A DNA stretch of 64,000 bases from Gordonia jacobaea (GTDB taxonomy: Bacteria > Actinomycetota > Actinomycetes > Mycobacteriales > Mycobacteriaceae), in the NCBI RefSeq assembly GCF_001186365.1, contig NZ_LDTZ01000013.1, positions 1-64,000 of the forward strand, read 5' to 3'. Both the position numbers and the translations under genes were made by a program. This document shows positions 6,971 to 16,700 of this stretch, in pieces (positions within the stretch are counted from its first letter, which is position 1; each line of letters begins with the position of its first letter). Below the pieces are notes generated by a model. That model made no database searches and was not told the DNA's origin. It saw only the letters and a program-made list of their open reading frames with translations.

Positions 6971-6998
6971 GCCCCCTTGGTCTTCGGGCTGAGGGGGC
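6971..6998. terminator. Stem-loop between convergent genes
   Basis: GCCCCCT (6971-6977) pairs with AGGGGGC (6992-6998), followed by GCTTTCGTC. It lies between the stop at 6952 and the convergent stop at 7045, so it can serve both. Confidence 0.75.
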
Positions 6999-7044
6999 GC
7001 TTTCGTCGTATGAGCATGGGTCGGCACAGTTGAAGTGCGCAGTG

Positions 7045-7821
7045 TCAGTCACTTCCGTCGTTGTGCTGGGAGAACTGCGCTACGTCTTCAGGGAAGGCTG
7101 ATTTGACATTGTTATCGATGGAGATTGAGACGGTGTCGCGCTGGCCCGGTCGAGATGCCAATGCGGCATGGAACTGCTGAAGCGATGCAGCGTTGAGCGG
7201 CGGTGTCGAGATTTGCTCGGGTTCGTAGTTGTTGAATCGACGCCAGCGCCGTCCGTGGCGGTCTGAATACTCGTAGAGCACAGAGACCGGGGGAAGTGAA
7301 TCAAGGCCTAGGTTCGGCACCGGCACTACCCATCCTGAAGTGACAAAATCCCCAGGTCCGAGAAGCTCGAATCGTGCTTCTGCGGCGTCTTTGAAATAGT
7401 CTCGGATCGTTTGCTGGCATCCGTAGGGGCCGTGTGCGACGCCGAGGATTTGAATGTCACTGAAAGCATCGCTAGTGCTTGCGTTCCGGAGGACAATTCG
7501 AGTTGTGGCGTAGTTGTCGCCAGGCCCATGCGCGTATGCGCTGCCTCCGCGTCGTGTCACAACCAGTAGACGCGCGGGCGCAATCTCGTCGTCTTCTCTG
7601 TTTCGGACAGCCCGCCGATAGGTGAGGACAGCAACGGCAACGCCTCCTACTGCGATAAGGCTGAAGAGTGCGCTTAGCCATGCTGGTGCGCTGCCCATGT
7701 CGATGCGGGTGTGGAAGCGGCGGGTGGCGGCGCTTGTGAGGAGCACTACGACGACCAGGAGCACAGCCGCGCTAAGGCTCACTGCGACGGCTTGTGTGCT
7801 GGTGGTTGGTCTGTGACGCAT
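7045..7821 (-). CDS. Membrane protein with two N-terminal helices, unknown function
   Basis: A 258-residue protein from an ATG at 7821, 7 bp after the upstream stop; an in-frame ATG at 7848 is possible. Two membrane helices are clear: AVAVSLSAAVLLVVVVLLTS and WLSALFSLIAVGGVAVAVLT, with RRAVRNRED after the second. The remaining 170 residues are a soluble, beta-rich domain (TTRIVLRNASTSDAFSDIQI), so it is anchored with a large domain on one side. It is probably in an operon with 7829-8788. The pair resembles accessory cargo of a mobile element, but I recognise no family. Confidence 0.6.
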   Translation of the reverse strand: MRHRPTTSTQAVAVSLSAAVLLVVVVLLTSAATRRFHTRIDMGSAPAWLSALFSLIAVGGVAVAVLTYRRAVRNREDDEIAPARLLVVTRRGGSAYAHGPGDNYATTRIVLRNASTSDAFSDIQILGVAHGPYGCQQTIRDYFKDAAEARFELLGPGDFVTSGWVVPVPNLGLDSLPPVSVLYEYSDRHGRRWRRFNNYEPEQISTPPLNAASLQQFHAALASRPGQRDTVSISIDNNVKSAFPEDVAQFSQHNDGSD

Positions 7822-7828
7822 GGCGGGA

Positions 7829-8788
7829 TTATGCCTGCTGCGTCTCATCGCGCTCTGGTGGTGGGTACATGCGTGCCCACTTGGCGACCGTCTGGTGTAG
7901 CCGGTTCGGGCATTTGGCATTTCGAATGTGGCTGCGCGGGATATTCGCCTGTGCCTCATACAGTGCGATTGCGCACTCGGTCATGTTGACCGCTGCTGCG
8001 AGGCAGTCCGCAGTCATTGACATGATGTTGCGTTCGTCGCCCAGATAGTCGCGAATCCACTTCATGCCGTGTCCTGCGCTTGATCCGAGGTTGTAGGCGA
8101 CCTTCATGCCGTGCGTGAGGTCGCGTTCGCGGATCTCACCGTTGTCGTGTGGTGGCACGTTGGCTCTAATCCAATCGGCTGCGTCGGCAACGATGACTCG
8201 ATATTGGATTCCTTTTAGCCCCGCAACCCCGTTCAGATATTTCCGCCGTTCCTCGAACTCTTCCTTGTGGCTTATAAAGCCGCTGTAGTCGGCGTTGCTG
8301 AGCCGATTGCTGCCTGTGTGGATGGTCGTGTCGAGAAGCCCAACAAAGTAGCTTTGCTGGAGGAGTTCGTACTTTGAGAGTGCGAGGCATCGTGCGCGCC
8401 GTTCGTCTCGTTCGGTGGGTGACAGCATCCAGATTGTCTGCGCAGCGGATTCAAGGGCAGAACGGCACAAAGTCAAGGTTGCAACGGTGTGGAGGTTGTG
8501 CGAGTCGCGTCGGTTAAGGGTGGTCTCGCTAGCGACTGAGAGCGCATCGGTTGCCGCCATTGCCGGATAGAGCGCGGTGCTGCTGACAAGGTTCTTCATG
8601 TTGAGTTCAGGTGCGAATCCGTCGTCATCGGCGTGCAGGCTGCTGCCGACTGCTGCGCGTGACTGCGCTAGGCCCCACGGCTGGAGTTGGAGTCCGCGTT
8701 TAGCGCGGGAGTCGATTCGCCTCGATACGTCGGTGATTCCCGCTCGCGATTCTTGCTGGGGTGTGACTGGTGGGCGCTTTGCCTTCAT
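7829..8788 (-). CDS. Conserved-looking hypothetical soluble protein
   Basis: A 319-residue protein taken from the ATG at 8788; an upstream in-frame start at 8821 adds 11 residues. It is alpha-helical with no membrane segment. Notable segments are CRSALESAAQTIWMLSPTE with RDERRARCLALSKYELLQQS, and HGMKVAYNLGSSAGHGMKW. Such helical proteins with paired His and Arg patches occur as uncharacterised accessory proteins. It is followed within 7 bp by the membrane protein at 7045-7821, so the two probably act together. Function unknown. Confidence 0.6.
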   Translation of the reverse strand: MKAKRPPVTPQQESRAGITDVSRRIDSRAKRGLQLQPWGLAQSRAAVGSSLHADDDGFAPELNMKNLVSSTALYPAMAATDALSVASETTLNRRDSHNLHTVATLTLCRSALESAAQTIWMLSPTERDERRARCLALSKYELLQQSYFVGLLDTTIHTGSNRLSNADYSGFISHKEEFEERRKYLNGVAGLKGIQYRVIVADAADWIRANVPPHDNGEIRERDLTHGMKVAYNLGSSAGHGMKWIRDYLGDERNIMSMTADCLAAAVNMTECAIALYEAQANIPRSHIRNAKCPNRLHQTVAKWARMYPPPERDETQQA

Positions 8789-9194
8789 GTGTGCAGATGA
8801 TGCCGCACGTGACTGACACAACCGTCTTGTTTACTGCGCGGGCCACCCTGCGGGCGGACTGGTGCCGGTGTCGATCCCTCACACCGTCGACCCACGAATC
8901 CATAGCCGCATATCGCATCTGCGCAACGCCGAATCGCCACCTGACCCTGAGGGTAGGCGGGACCGCTATTGCACCTGCTCGCGATTCGCGACGTCGTGGG
9001 AGGTGGCCCTAGAGCACGGCTAGGGACAGGGCTACGTGCTGACCGCTGGTTTACGTCGGGCTGGTCGATGACGACGGGCACACTCGGTGAATGGTCGATG
9101 TGCTCGTGCCCTTAGCGGAGTCGAACCGCTATCAAGACCGTCAGGGCTGCCCTGTTCGGGGCTGAGAACGATGCAGGCGCAGTGGAATTGCGCG
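8789..9194. other. 406-bp gap without a convincing gene
   Basis: No frame has a good start or protein-like composition. Around 9114-9130 the minus strand reads AGCGG-TTCGACT-CCGCT, which looks like a tRNA T-arm, but no cloverleaf can be built around it. The gap separates the two-gene cassette from the micro-operon at 9195-9923. Confidence 0.5.
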
Positions 9195-9482
9195 CTACCG
9201 GGTGACTGTGGGTGTCGGCTCTAGATCGGTCCACACGTCTCGTGCGTTGATCAACGCGACGATCAGGGCATCCAACTGTGAGCGGTCCCGAATCTCGTCA
9301 ATGTTCGACGGGTTGCTGATGATGACGACGGGGCCGTCGACATGATCGGTGACCGGGTGGACAGCGGTTGACACGGTCACGGTGAGGTCGTAGTCGGGGC
9401 CGTTGGCGATGTGCTCGGACCACTCGTGGATCTGGTAGCCGTCGCGTTCAGGTTCGTGCACGTGTAGCGGGGTGAGGGTCAT
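9195..9482 (-). CDS. Small hypothetical protein, last of a four-gene micro-operon
   Basis: A 95-residue acidic protein with a beta-alpha outline (YDLTVTVSTAVHPVTD, GPVVIISNPSNIDEIRD). The start overlaps the upstream stop as ATGA (9479-9482). Unknown family; it looks like the many small genes in actinophage genomes. Confidence 0.6.
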   Translation of the reverse strand: MTLTPLHVHEPERDGYQIHEWSEHIANGPDYDLTVTVSTAVHPVTDHVDGPVVIISNPSNIDEIRDRSQLDALIVALINARDVWTDLEPTPTVTR

Positions 9483-9682
9483 GCGCTGCGCCTCATGTGT
9501 GCGAGAGCATCGGCAAGTGCTGTCCGGTAGCCGCCGTCGTAAGCGGGATCGTCATCGGGATCTGGGGTCGATCTGAGCATCCTTGGCACGAGGATTGACA
9601 GCATGGGACCGGGGAGGCTGGCGAGGTCGTTGGAGGCTTTTGTGTAGCCGCGAAGCCATAGGTCGGCGCGTGCTGTGGTCAT
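9479..9682 (-). CDS. Small hypothetical protein, third gene of the micro-operon
   Basis: A 67-residue protein from an ATG at 9682 that overlaps the upstream stop as ATGA. Basic N-terminus (MTTARADLWLRGYTKASND), acidic Pro-rich middle, and a C-terminal helix ending RRSA. Unknown family. Confidence 0.6.
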   Translation of the reverse strand: MTTARADLWLRGYTKASNDLASLPGPMLSILVPRMLRSTPDPDDDPAYDGGYRTALADALAHMRRSA

Positions 9683-9822
9683 TGCTCGCACCCGTCAGTT
9701 CCGGGGGTGTCGGCGTGTCGGCGGGTGCCTACATAGTCGTTGGCATCCCATCCGTCGTAGACGGTTTCGAGGGTGTCGGAGATGTGGCGGTTGAGGTAGC
9801 CGTGTTCGGTGCTGTGTTTCAC
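9679..9822 (-). CDS. 47-residue protein, second gene of the micro-operon
   Basis: Translated from a GTG at 9822 that overlaps the stop of the previous gene as GTGA, and ending in a TGA that overlaps the next ATG. It begins MKHSTEHGYLNRHISDTLE and continues with an acidic, aromatic region (VYDGWDANDYVG). Unknown family. The double overlap is the main support. Confidence 0.55.
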   Translation of the reverse strand: MKHSTEHGYLNRHISDTLETVYDGWDANDYVGTRRHADTPGTDGCEQ

Positions 9823-9923
9823 GAGGCGTACCAGCCGATGGCGAGGCAGATGCGCATTGCGGTGAGCGGGACGAGGTAGACGAGGGCTGCACAGACAATC
9901 ACAGCGGCGTAATAGCGGGGCAA
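9819..9923 (-). CDS. 34-residue single-helix membrane protein, first gene of the micro-operon
   Basis: A TTG start at 9923 with AGGAG 7 bp upstream. The peptide is nearly all one membrane helix: YYAAVIVCAALVYLVPLTAM, then RICLAIGWYAS. It ends in a GTGA overlap with the next gene. Short membrane peptides like this occur in phages as holin-like or exclusion proteins; nothing more can be said from sequence. Confidence 0.55.
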   Translation of the reverse strand: MPRYYAAVIVCAALVYLVPLTAMRICLAIGWYAS

Positions 9924-9935
9924 CGGAAGACTCCT

Positions 9936-9960
9936 GTTCACGAAAACTGTTGTCGTGAAC
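9936..9960. promoter_or_regulatory. Perfect inverted repeat between tRNA-Arg and the micro-operon
   Basis: GTTCACGA (9936-9943) and TCGTGAAC (9953-9960) are separated by 9 bp. Read on the minus strand the hairpin comes 7 bp after the tRNA CCA and ends right at the AGGAG of the 34-residue gene. It could be an operator, or a processing/terminator stem for the tRNA. No T-tract follows, so read-through from tRNA into the operon is plausible. Confidence 0.5.
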
Positions 9961-9969
9961 GGTCTTTGG

Positions 9970-10043
9970 TCCCCCCGGCAGGACTCGAACCTGCGACCTC
10001 GGAATTAGAAGTTCCTTGCTCTATCCATCTGAGCTACGGAGGG
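9970..10043 (-). tRNA. tRNA-Arg (anticodon TCT), complete
   Basis: Cloverleaf on the minus strand: acceptor CCCTCCG with CGGGGGG, D-arm GCTCAGATGGATAGAGC, anticodon loop CTTCTAA (TCT), T-arm CGCAGG-TTCGAGT-CCTGC, discriminator A, with CCA encoded at 9967-9969. The anticodon stem has an A-G mismatch at its outer pair. It reads AGA codons. It sits at the right end of the mobile element and differs from the neighbouring 5' fragment, so it may be the element's own copy. Confidence 0.93.
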
Positions 10044-10099
10044 TGGTGCTACACAAAATGCAACACATTTGTGTGTCTTCGCAGTTCAGGCCGGATACT

Positions 10100-10145
10100 C
10101 AAGGGATTAGAAGGCCCTTGCTCTATCCACCTGAGCTACGGAGGC
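10100..10145 (-). pseudogene. 5' half of a second tRNA-Arg(TCT); probable insertion-site remnant
   Basis: On the minus strand from 10145: acceptor GCCTCCG, D-arm GCTCAGGTGGATAGAGC, anticodon arm AAGGGC-CTTCTAA-TCCCTT. The similarity then stops: no variable loop, T-arm or 3' acceptor strand follows. The break just after the anticodon arm is where tyrosine recombinases often cross over in tRNA genes. The missing 3' half may lie beyond the left edge of the element. Confidence 0.75.
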
Positions 10146-10345
10146 GAAACCGACACGGAGAGTGTACGGCAGGGGGCCGGGTGTCTTGACGGCGCCCGTA
10201 TCCACAGGCGGAGTCCTGTCCACAGCTTGGTCTCGCGCCCGCTGTCGGGGGCGTGTTCTGCGGAATGCTCACGGGCAGCCATCTCAGCCCGAGTTGCGAA
10301 CTCGGTGTCTGCACTCCGATGGCACCTCACGGCAGGAGCGGAGCA

Positions 10346-10786
10346 ATGTACGAAACCTATTCGACGATCGTGGGGCGAGTGATCTCCGACCCCCGGCGCA
10401 ACCGCATGGCAAACGGCGATGAGGTGATCTCGTTCCGCATGGCCAGCAACACGCGTCGACGGGATCGCGCAACGGGGGAGTGGGTCGACGGGAACAGTCT
10501 GTTCCTGACCGTCTCATGCTGGCGGCGGCTGGTGGCGGGCGTCGCGTCTGCGATCGAGAAGGGTCGGCCCGTGATCGTGCACGGGGCGATACACACGAAC
10601 ACCTACACGACGAGCGACGGCGAATCCCGCACGGAGTTGGAGATGATCGCCGACTCCGTCGGCCTCGATCTCGCACGCTGCGTCGTCGAGTATCGCGGTC
10701 GTGCCGATTCCCCGGCGCCCCGGCCCGCGGATGCACAAGCGGCAGGCGTCGACTCCACAGGCGACGCCACAGGCGCTGCGGCGTGA
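10346..10786 (+). CDS. ssb: Single-stranded DNA-binding protein paralogue
   Basis: A 146-residue OB-fold protein. The start at 10346 is chosen for GGAGCGGAG upstream. The core reads YSTIVGRVISDPRRNR, VISFRMASNTRRRD, SLFLTVSCWRRLVAGVASAI and KGRPVIVHGAIHTNTYTTSD, the usual SSB strand pattern. The C-terminus ends TGDATGAAA and lacks the acidic DDDIPF tip used to recruit repair partners, so this is the secondary SSB (as Rv2478c, next to ettA and gdh in M. tuberculosis) rather than the essential one. A strong hairpin follows the gene. Confidence 0.9.
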   Translation: MYETYSTIVGRVISDPRRNRMANGDEVISFRMASNTRRRDRATGEWVDGNSLFLTVSCWRRLVAGVASAIEKGRPVIVHGAIHTNTYTTSDGESRTELEMIADSVGLDLARCVVEYRGRADSPAPRPADAQAAGVDSTGDATGAAA

Positions 10787-10792
10787 CCGACC

Positions 10793-10837
10793 TCCCGCCA
10801 CGGTGAACGCCGGAGGGGTGCGTTCACCGTGGCGGGA
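10793..10837. terminator. 18-bp perfect hairpin between ssb and the convergent FGE gene
   Basis: 10793-10810 pairs without mismatch with 10820-10837 around a 9-base loop. It stands between two convergent stops (10786 and 10842) and can end both transcripts. Confidence 0.85.
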
Positions 10838-10841
10838 CCCG

Positions 10842-11756
10842 TCATGCGGCGATAACGTCTGCGGCGCAACGGAATCCGAGGTGCGACGTGGCCGAGTCGT
10901 CGGATTGCGGAGAGCGGGCGGCGGGTCGGTAGCGTCGGCAGTACTGCGGTGAGCACAGGTGCGAACCGCCCTTCGTGACACGCGTGACCTGTGGAGATGT
11001 GGTGGGCGCCAAGAGGTCCGGCCGACCGTCGGGGGAGACGGTCGCAAGATCGGGCGGGACGTGGCGCGGAGCGAAGACGTCCGACGTGCGTTCCCACACG
11101 TTGCCGATCATGTCGAGAAGTCCGAAACCGTTGGGCGGATAACTCCCGATCCTCGACGTTCCGCTCCAGCCGTCGCTCGCGTAGGGGAAGTCGCCGATCC
11201 ACGTGTTGGCGAGAATCTCACCCTCGGGATGCAACTCGTCGCCCCACGCGTACTCGTGTCCGTCGAGTCCGCCACGCGCGGCGTACTCCCACTCGGCCTC
11301 GGTGGGGAGCCGACGTCCGGCCCACGCGGCGTAGGCCACAGCGTCGGCGTAGGCGATCTGGGTGACGGGGTGGTCGCCGTGCCCGACGAGGTCGGTCGCC
11401 GGCCCGAGCGGGTGACGCCACGACGCTCCCGGCTGCCATCGCCACCACGCTCGCCAGTCGGTGAGGTCGACCGGACCCGCTGTCGGGGTGAAGACGAGGG
11501 CACCCGGAACGAGCATCGTCGGGTCGGCGCCGGGGAAATCGGCAGGGTCGATCTCGCGTTCGGCAACGGTCACATACCCGGTGGCGCTGACGAACGCCGC
11601 GAACTGCGCATTGGTCACCGGATGCCGTTCGATCGCGAAAGCGCGGATGCGTCGCTGATGTGCGGGACGTTCCTCGGGGTAGAAGCGATCCGAACCCATA
11701 CAGAAGACGCCGCCGGTGAGCTCGACGAGCTCGGTCAGCGGCGCGGAGGCGGTCAC
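10842..11756 (-). CDS. Formylglycine-generating enzyme (sulfatase-modifying)
   Basis: A 304-residue protein from a GTG at 11756; longer readings would run into the divergent ettA gene. It has the FGE-sulfatase domain: GGVFCMGSDRFYPEERPAH, IERHPVTNAQFAAFV, RRLPTEAEWEYAARGG, NGFGLLDMIGNVWE and VTKGGSHLC followed by SPQYCRRYRPAAR. The C-x4-C pair in the last segment matches the two Cys that bind copper and do the chemistry. The enzyme oxidises a Cys of sulfatases to formylglycine using O2, in the cytoplasm of actinobacteria. No sulfatase is in the window. The gene is not in the M. tuberculosis block here and so is an insertion into it. Confidence 0.9.
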   Translation of the reverse strand: MTASAPLTELVELTGGVFCMGSDRFYPEERPAHQRRIRAFAIERHPVTNAQFAAFVSATGYVTVAEREIDPADFPGADPTMLVPGALVFTPTAGPVDLTDWRAWWRWQPGASWRHPLGPATDLVGHGDHPVTQIAYADAVAYAAWAGRRLPTEAEWEYAARGGLDGHEYAWGDELHPEGEILANTWIGDFPYASDGWSGTSRIGSYPPNGFGLLDMIGNVWERTSDVFAPRHVPPDLATVSPDGRPDLLAPTTSPQVTRVTKGGSHLCSPQYCRRYRPAARSPQSDDSATSHLGFRCAADVIAA

Positions 11757-11996
11757 ACTCTCGATGGTGCCAGTGATCGCGTTCGCACGTCTGCAAGGAC
11801 CGCGGCGCCAGGTCTGCGGGCGGGCGGCGCCGACTCGATCGCGGCCATGTGGGAGAGTGTCGCGCCACGTCGATAGAGTGGTACGCGACGTTGCGCCGAG
11901 AGCCTGCCGTGTCGCCGGAGTGCGACACCCCGCATGCACTCTCCGGTATCGGAGCTCGAGCGCAGGTGACCACAAAACCGCAGGTGAGGACATTAC

Positions 11997-13673
<1,677 letters not shown>

Positions 13674-13733
13674 ATCGCGTCACTACCATCGCGGTAGGGC
13701 TCGAATCGGAGATCATCTCCCAATCTCCTTGAA

Positions 13734-16700
13734 GTGAAGGTGAGTGCGTTGTCTCAAGAGAGTGCTCTGTTGCCTGCGGCGGTCAGCTGCTATCTCAACG
13801 CGAGCAACCCTCCGGGCGACGCGCACCACCCGACGACGGGTTCGGGAGGTGGTCTCACCGACGCGACCGACCTCGACGCGATCGACGACGCCGATCTGAA
13901 CCGCGTTCGTCGACACGTCGGGTTGGCGTCGACGCGATCAGCCGGGCAGTGCCTGGTCGACGTGAGCTCGGGACCGTCGGGAACCGAGATCGTCGTCGTC
14001 AACGACGACATGCCACTGCTGGTCGAAGCGGTGCTGACGGTTGTCGAGGCGCACGGACTGACCGTGAGCCGCATCGACCACCCGGTGATGGCGGTGGCGC
14101 GCGACGAGGCAGGCACGCTCAGCGACATCGGCGCCGGACCAGACCGCACAACCGAGTCGTGGATCTACGTGGTCGCGATGTCGGCGAAGGGTGAAGTCGA
14201 CACCGAGGCCTTGCGTACCGAACTCGTCGACGTCATCGCCCGTGTGGCCGACGTCGACCGCGACGCGGTGGATATGCGCGGCCGCCTGTCGACATGCGGT
14301 GCCGATTGCGCCGTCGCCCCGACCACCGCGGAGTCGGGTATCGCCGCGGTCGACCGCTACGAGTATTCGCGCCTACTCGACTGGTTCGCGGGTAACCACT
14401 TCGTGCCACTCGGTTACCGCAGGGTGGGCGTCGACGGCGCGGTCTCCGACGGGCGGGGTCTGTGGCGAGGCGACTCACTCCTCGACCTCACCGGGGCGCG
14501 CGACTTCGGAGTGCTCACGCAGCGGCCGCTGCTGCCGCGGGTCTCGCGGGTTTATCTCGAAACGGGCGTGCAGCGTTCGAACTATCCGATCCTGATCCAG
14601 ATTCCCGAATTCGACGCCGCCGGAACGCATGTGGGCGAACATCGCTTCCTCGGCACCTTCACGTCCTCGGGCCTGCACCAGACGATCCTCGACGTGCCCG
14701 TACTGCGTGGCAAAGTGCACGAGGTGATCCGCCGGGCAGGCGTCGACGAGGATTCGTTCGCCGGTCAGTCGATGATCGAACTGCTGCAGAACTATCCGCT
14801 CGTGGAGATGTTCGCGTCGTCGGATGCCGAGTTGAGCCGACGGATCGCCGAGATGCTCGACGCCGTCGCCACGCGAACCCTGCGCGCGTTCGTCCGCGTG
14901 AATCCGCAGGGCAGTACCGCGACCGCGCTCATCTATCTACCTCGCGACAGATACAACACGCAGAACCGGTTGGCGCTGCAGAACGTCGTCTCAGAGCAAC
15001 TGCAAGGCACGGCGCTCGAGTACTCGGCTCGGGTCAGCGAGATGCCCCTCGCGCAACTACAGGTGATGGTCCGCGTCGACGAATCGGATGCTGCACGACG
15101 CGGGTCCTTCGACATCGGAACTCCCGAACAGAGCGCCATCCAGCACGAACTCGCACGGGCCATTCGGACGTGGGACGAGCGGTTTCGGGAGGCGGCAGGC
15201 GGACTCGACGCGTCGTCGGCCCGACTTCCCATCGGCGGCGTGGACGCCGTGCTGCGACTACTTCCTGCGCTGCCCGACGACTACAAGGACCAGCGCGAAC
15301 CGTCGGACGCCGTCGCCGACCTCATCCGAGTCGCCGATCTCGACGTCGGGGGAATCGCCGTCACGCTGGGGCAGACCGCCACCGAGCCCGGGGCACCGTG
15401 GAAGTTCACGTTGTATCTGTGCGGCGTCGCAGCCACATTGACCGACGTGCTGCCGGTGCTTCACAGCCTCGGCCTCGATGTCGTCGACGAGCATCCGTAC
15501 CGTCTGGTGCGGCCGGACGGGCAGGTCTGCCACGTCTACGAATTCAGTGTCGCGTTGGCCGATGGGATGTCGTTGGATCTCGACTCGGCCGACGACCTCG
15601 ACGACCGGTTCACCGACGCGTTCGTCCAGATCTGGCGGCAGCGTGCGGAGGTCGACGCCTACAACGAACTCATCATCAGGTGTGGTCTCGAGTGGCGCTC
15701 CGCGGCGATGCTCCGCGCGTATGGCCGGTACCTACGCCAGTGTGGCTTCTCCTACAGCAACACTCTGGTTGCGCACACGCTCGGCGAGTATCGCGATGTC
15801 ACGCGGGGACTGGTGGCGTTGTTCGAGGCGTCGTTCGACCCCGATCACGCCGACGAACAGCGCCGTGACCGCGCGGCAGCCGCGCTCAGCGACGACATCG
15901 GCAAGGTTCTCGGACTCGAAGCCGACCGCATCGTTTCGGCGTTCTCGGCCGTCATCGGAGCGACGTCGCGCACGAATTTCTACGTCCGCGACGACGACGG
16001 CGACCGACCGGTGATGTCGTTCAAGTTGCGACCCAGAGAGATTCCGCAAACTCCCGAACCGCGGCCACTGCACGAGATCTTCGTGTACTCGCCGCGTGTC
16101 GAAGGGGTCCACCTGCGTTTCGGTGCCGTTGCCCGCGGCGGGCTGCGGTGGTCGGATCGACGCGAGGACTTCCGCACCGAGATCCTGGGTCTGGTCAAGG
16201 CTCAGGCCGTCAAGAACGCGGTGATCGTTCCCGTCGGCGCCAAGGGCGGTTTCGTGGTGAAGCGGCCGCCGGCGCCGACAGGCGACACCGCAGCAGACCG
16301 AGATGCCACGCGCGCGGAAGGCATTGCGCGGTACCGCGACTTCATCTCCGGCCTGCTCGACGTCACAGACAATCTCGACCGACACACCGGTGCTGTCATC
16401 CCCGCGAAGTCGGTGGTCCGCAGAGACGGCGACGACACCTACCTCGTCGTCGCTGCCGACAAGGGCACGGCCACCTTCTCCGATATCGCCAATGATGTTG
16501 CAGCCCAGTACGATTTCTGGCTCGGGGATGCGTTCGCCTCGGGTGGCTCGGCCGGCTACGACCACAAGGCGATGGGCATCACCGCGCGAGGCGCGTGGGA
16601 ATCGGTCAAGCGTCATTTCCGGGAGATGGGCGTCGACACACAGTCGCAGGACTTCACCGTCGCGGGTATCGGCGACATGAGCGGCGACGTGTTCGGCAAC

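Noticed and set aside
8785..9081. 98-codon minus-strand frame in the gap
   Set aside because: No start signal, composition random, overlaps the start region of the gene at 7829-8788.
9090..9200. Possible tRNA on the minus strand (AGCGG-TTCGACT-CCGCT T-arm)
   Set aside because: No matching anticodon or acceptor stems can be paired at normal distances; at most a fragment.
9695..9898. 67-codon minus-strand frame rich in Arg, Pro and His
   Set aside because: Out of frame with the better-supported overlapping 34- and 47-residue genes.
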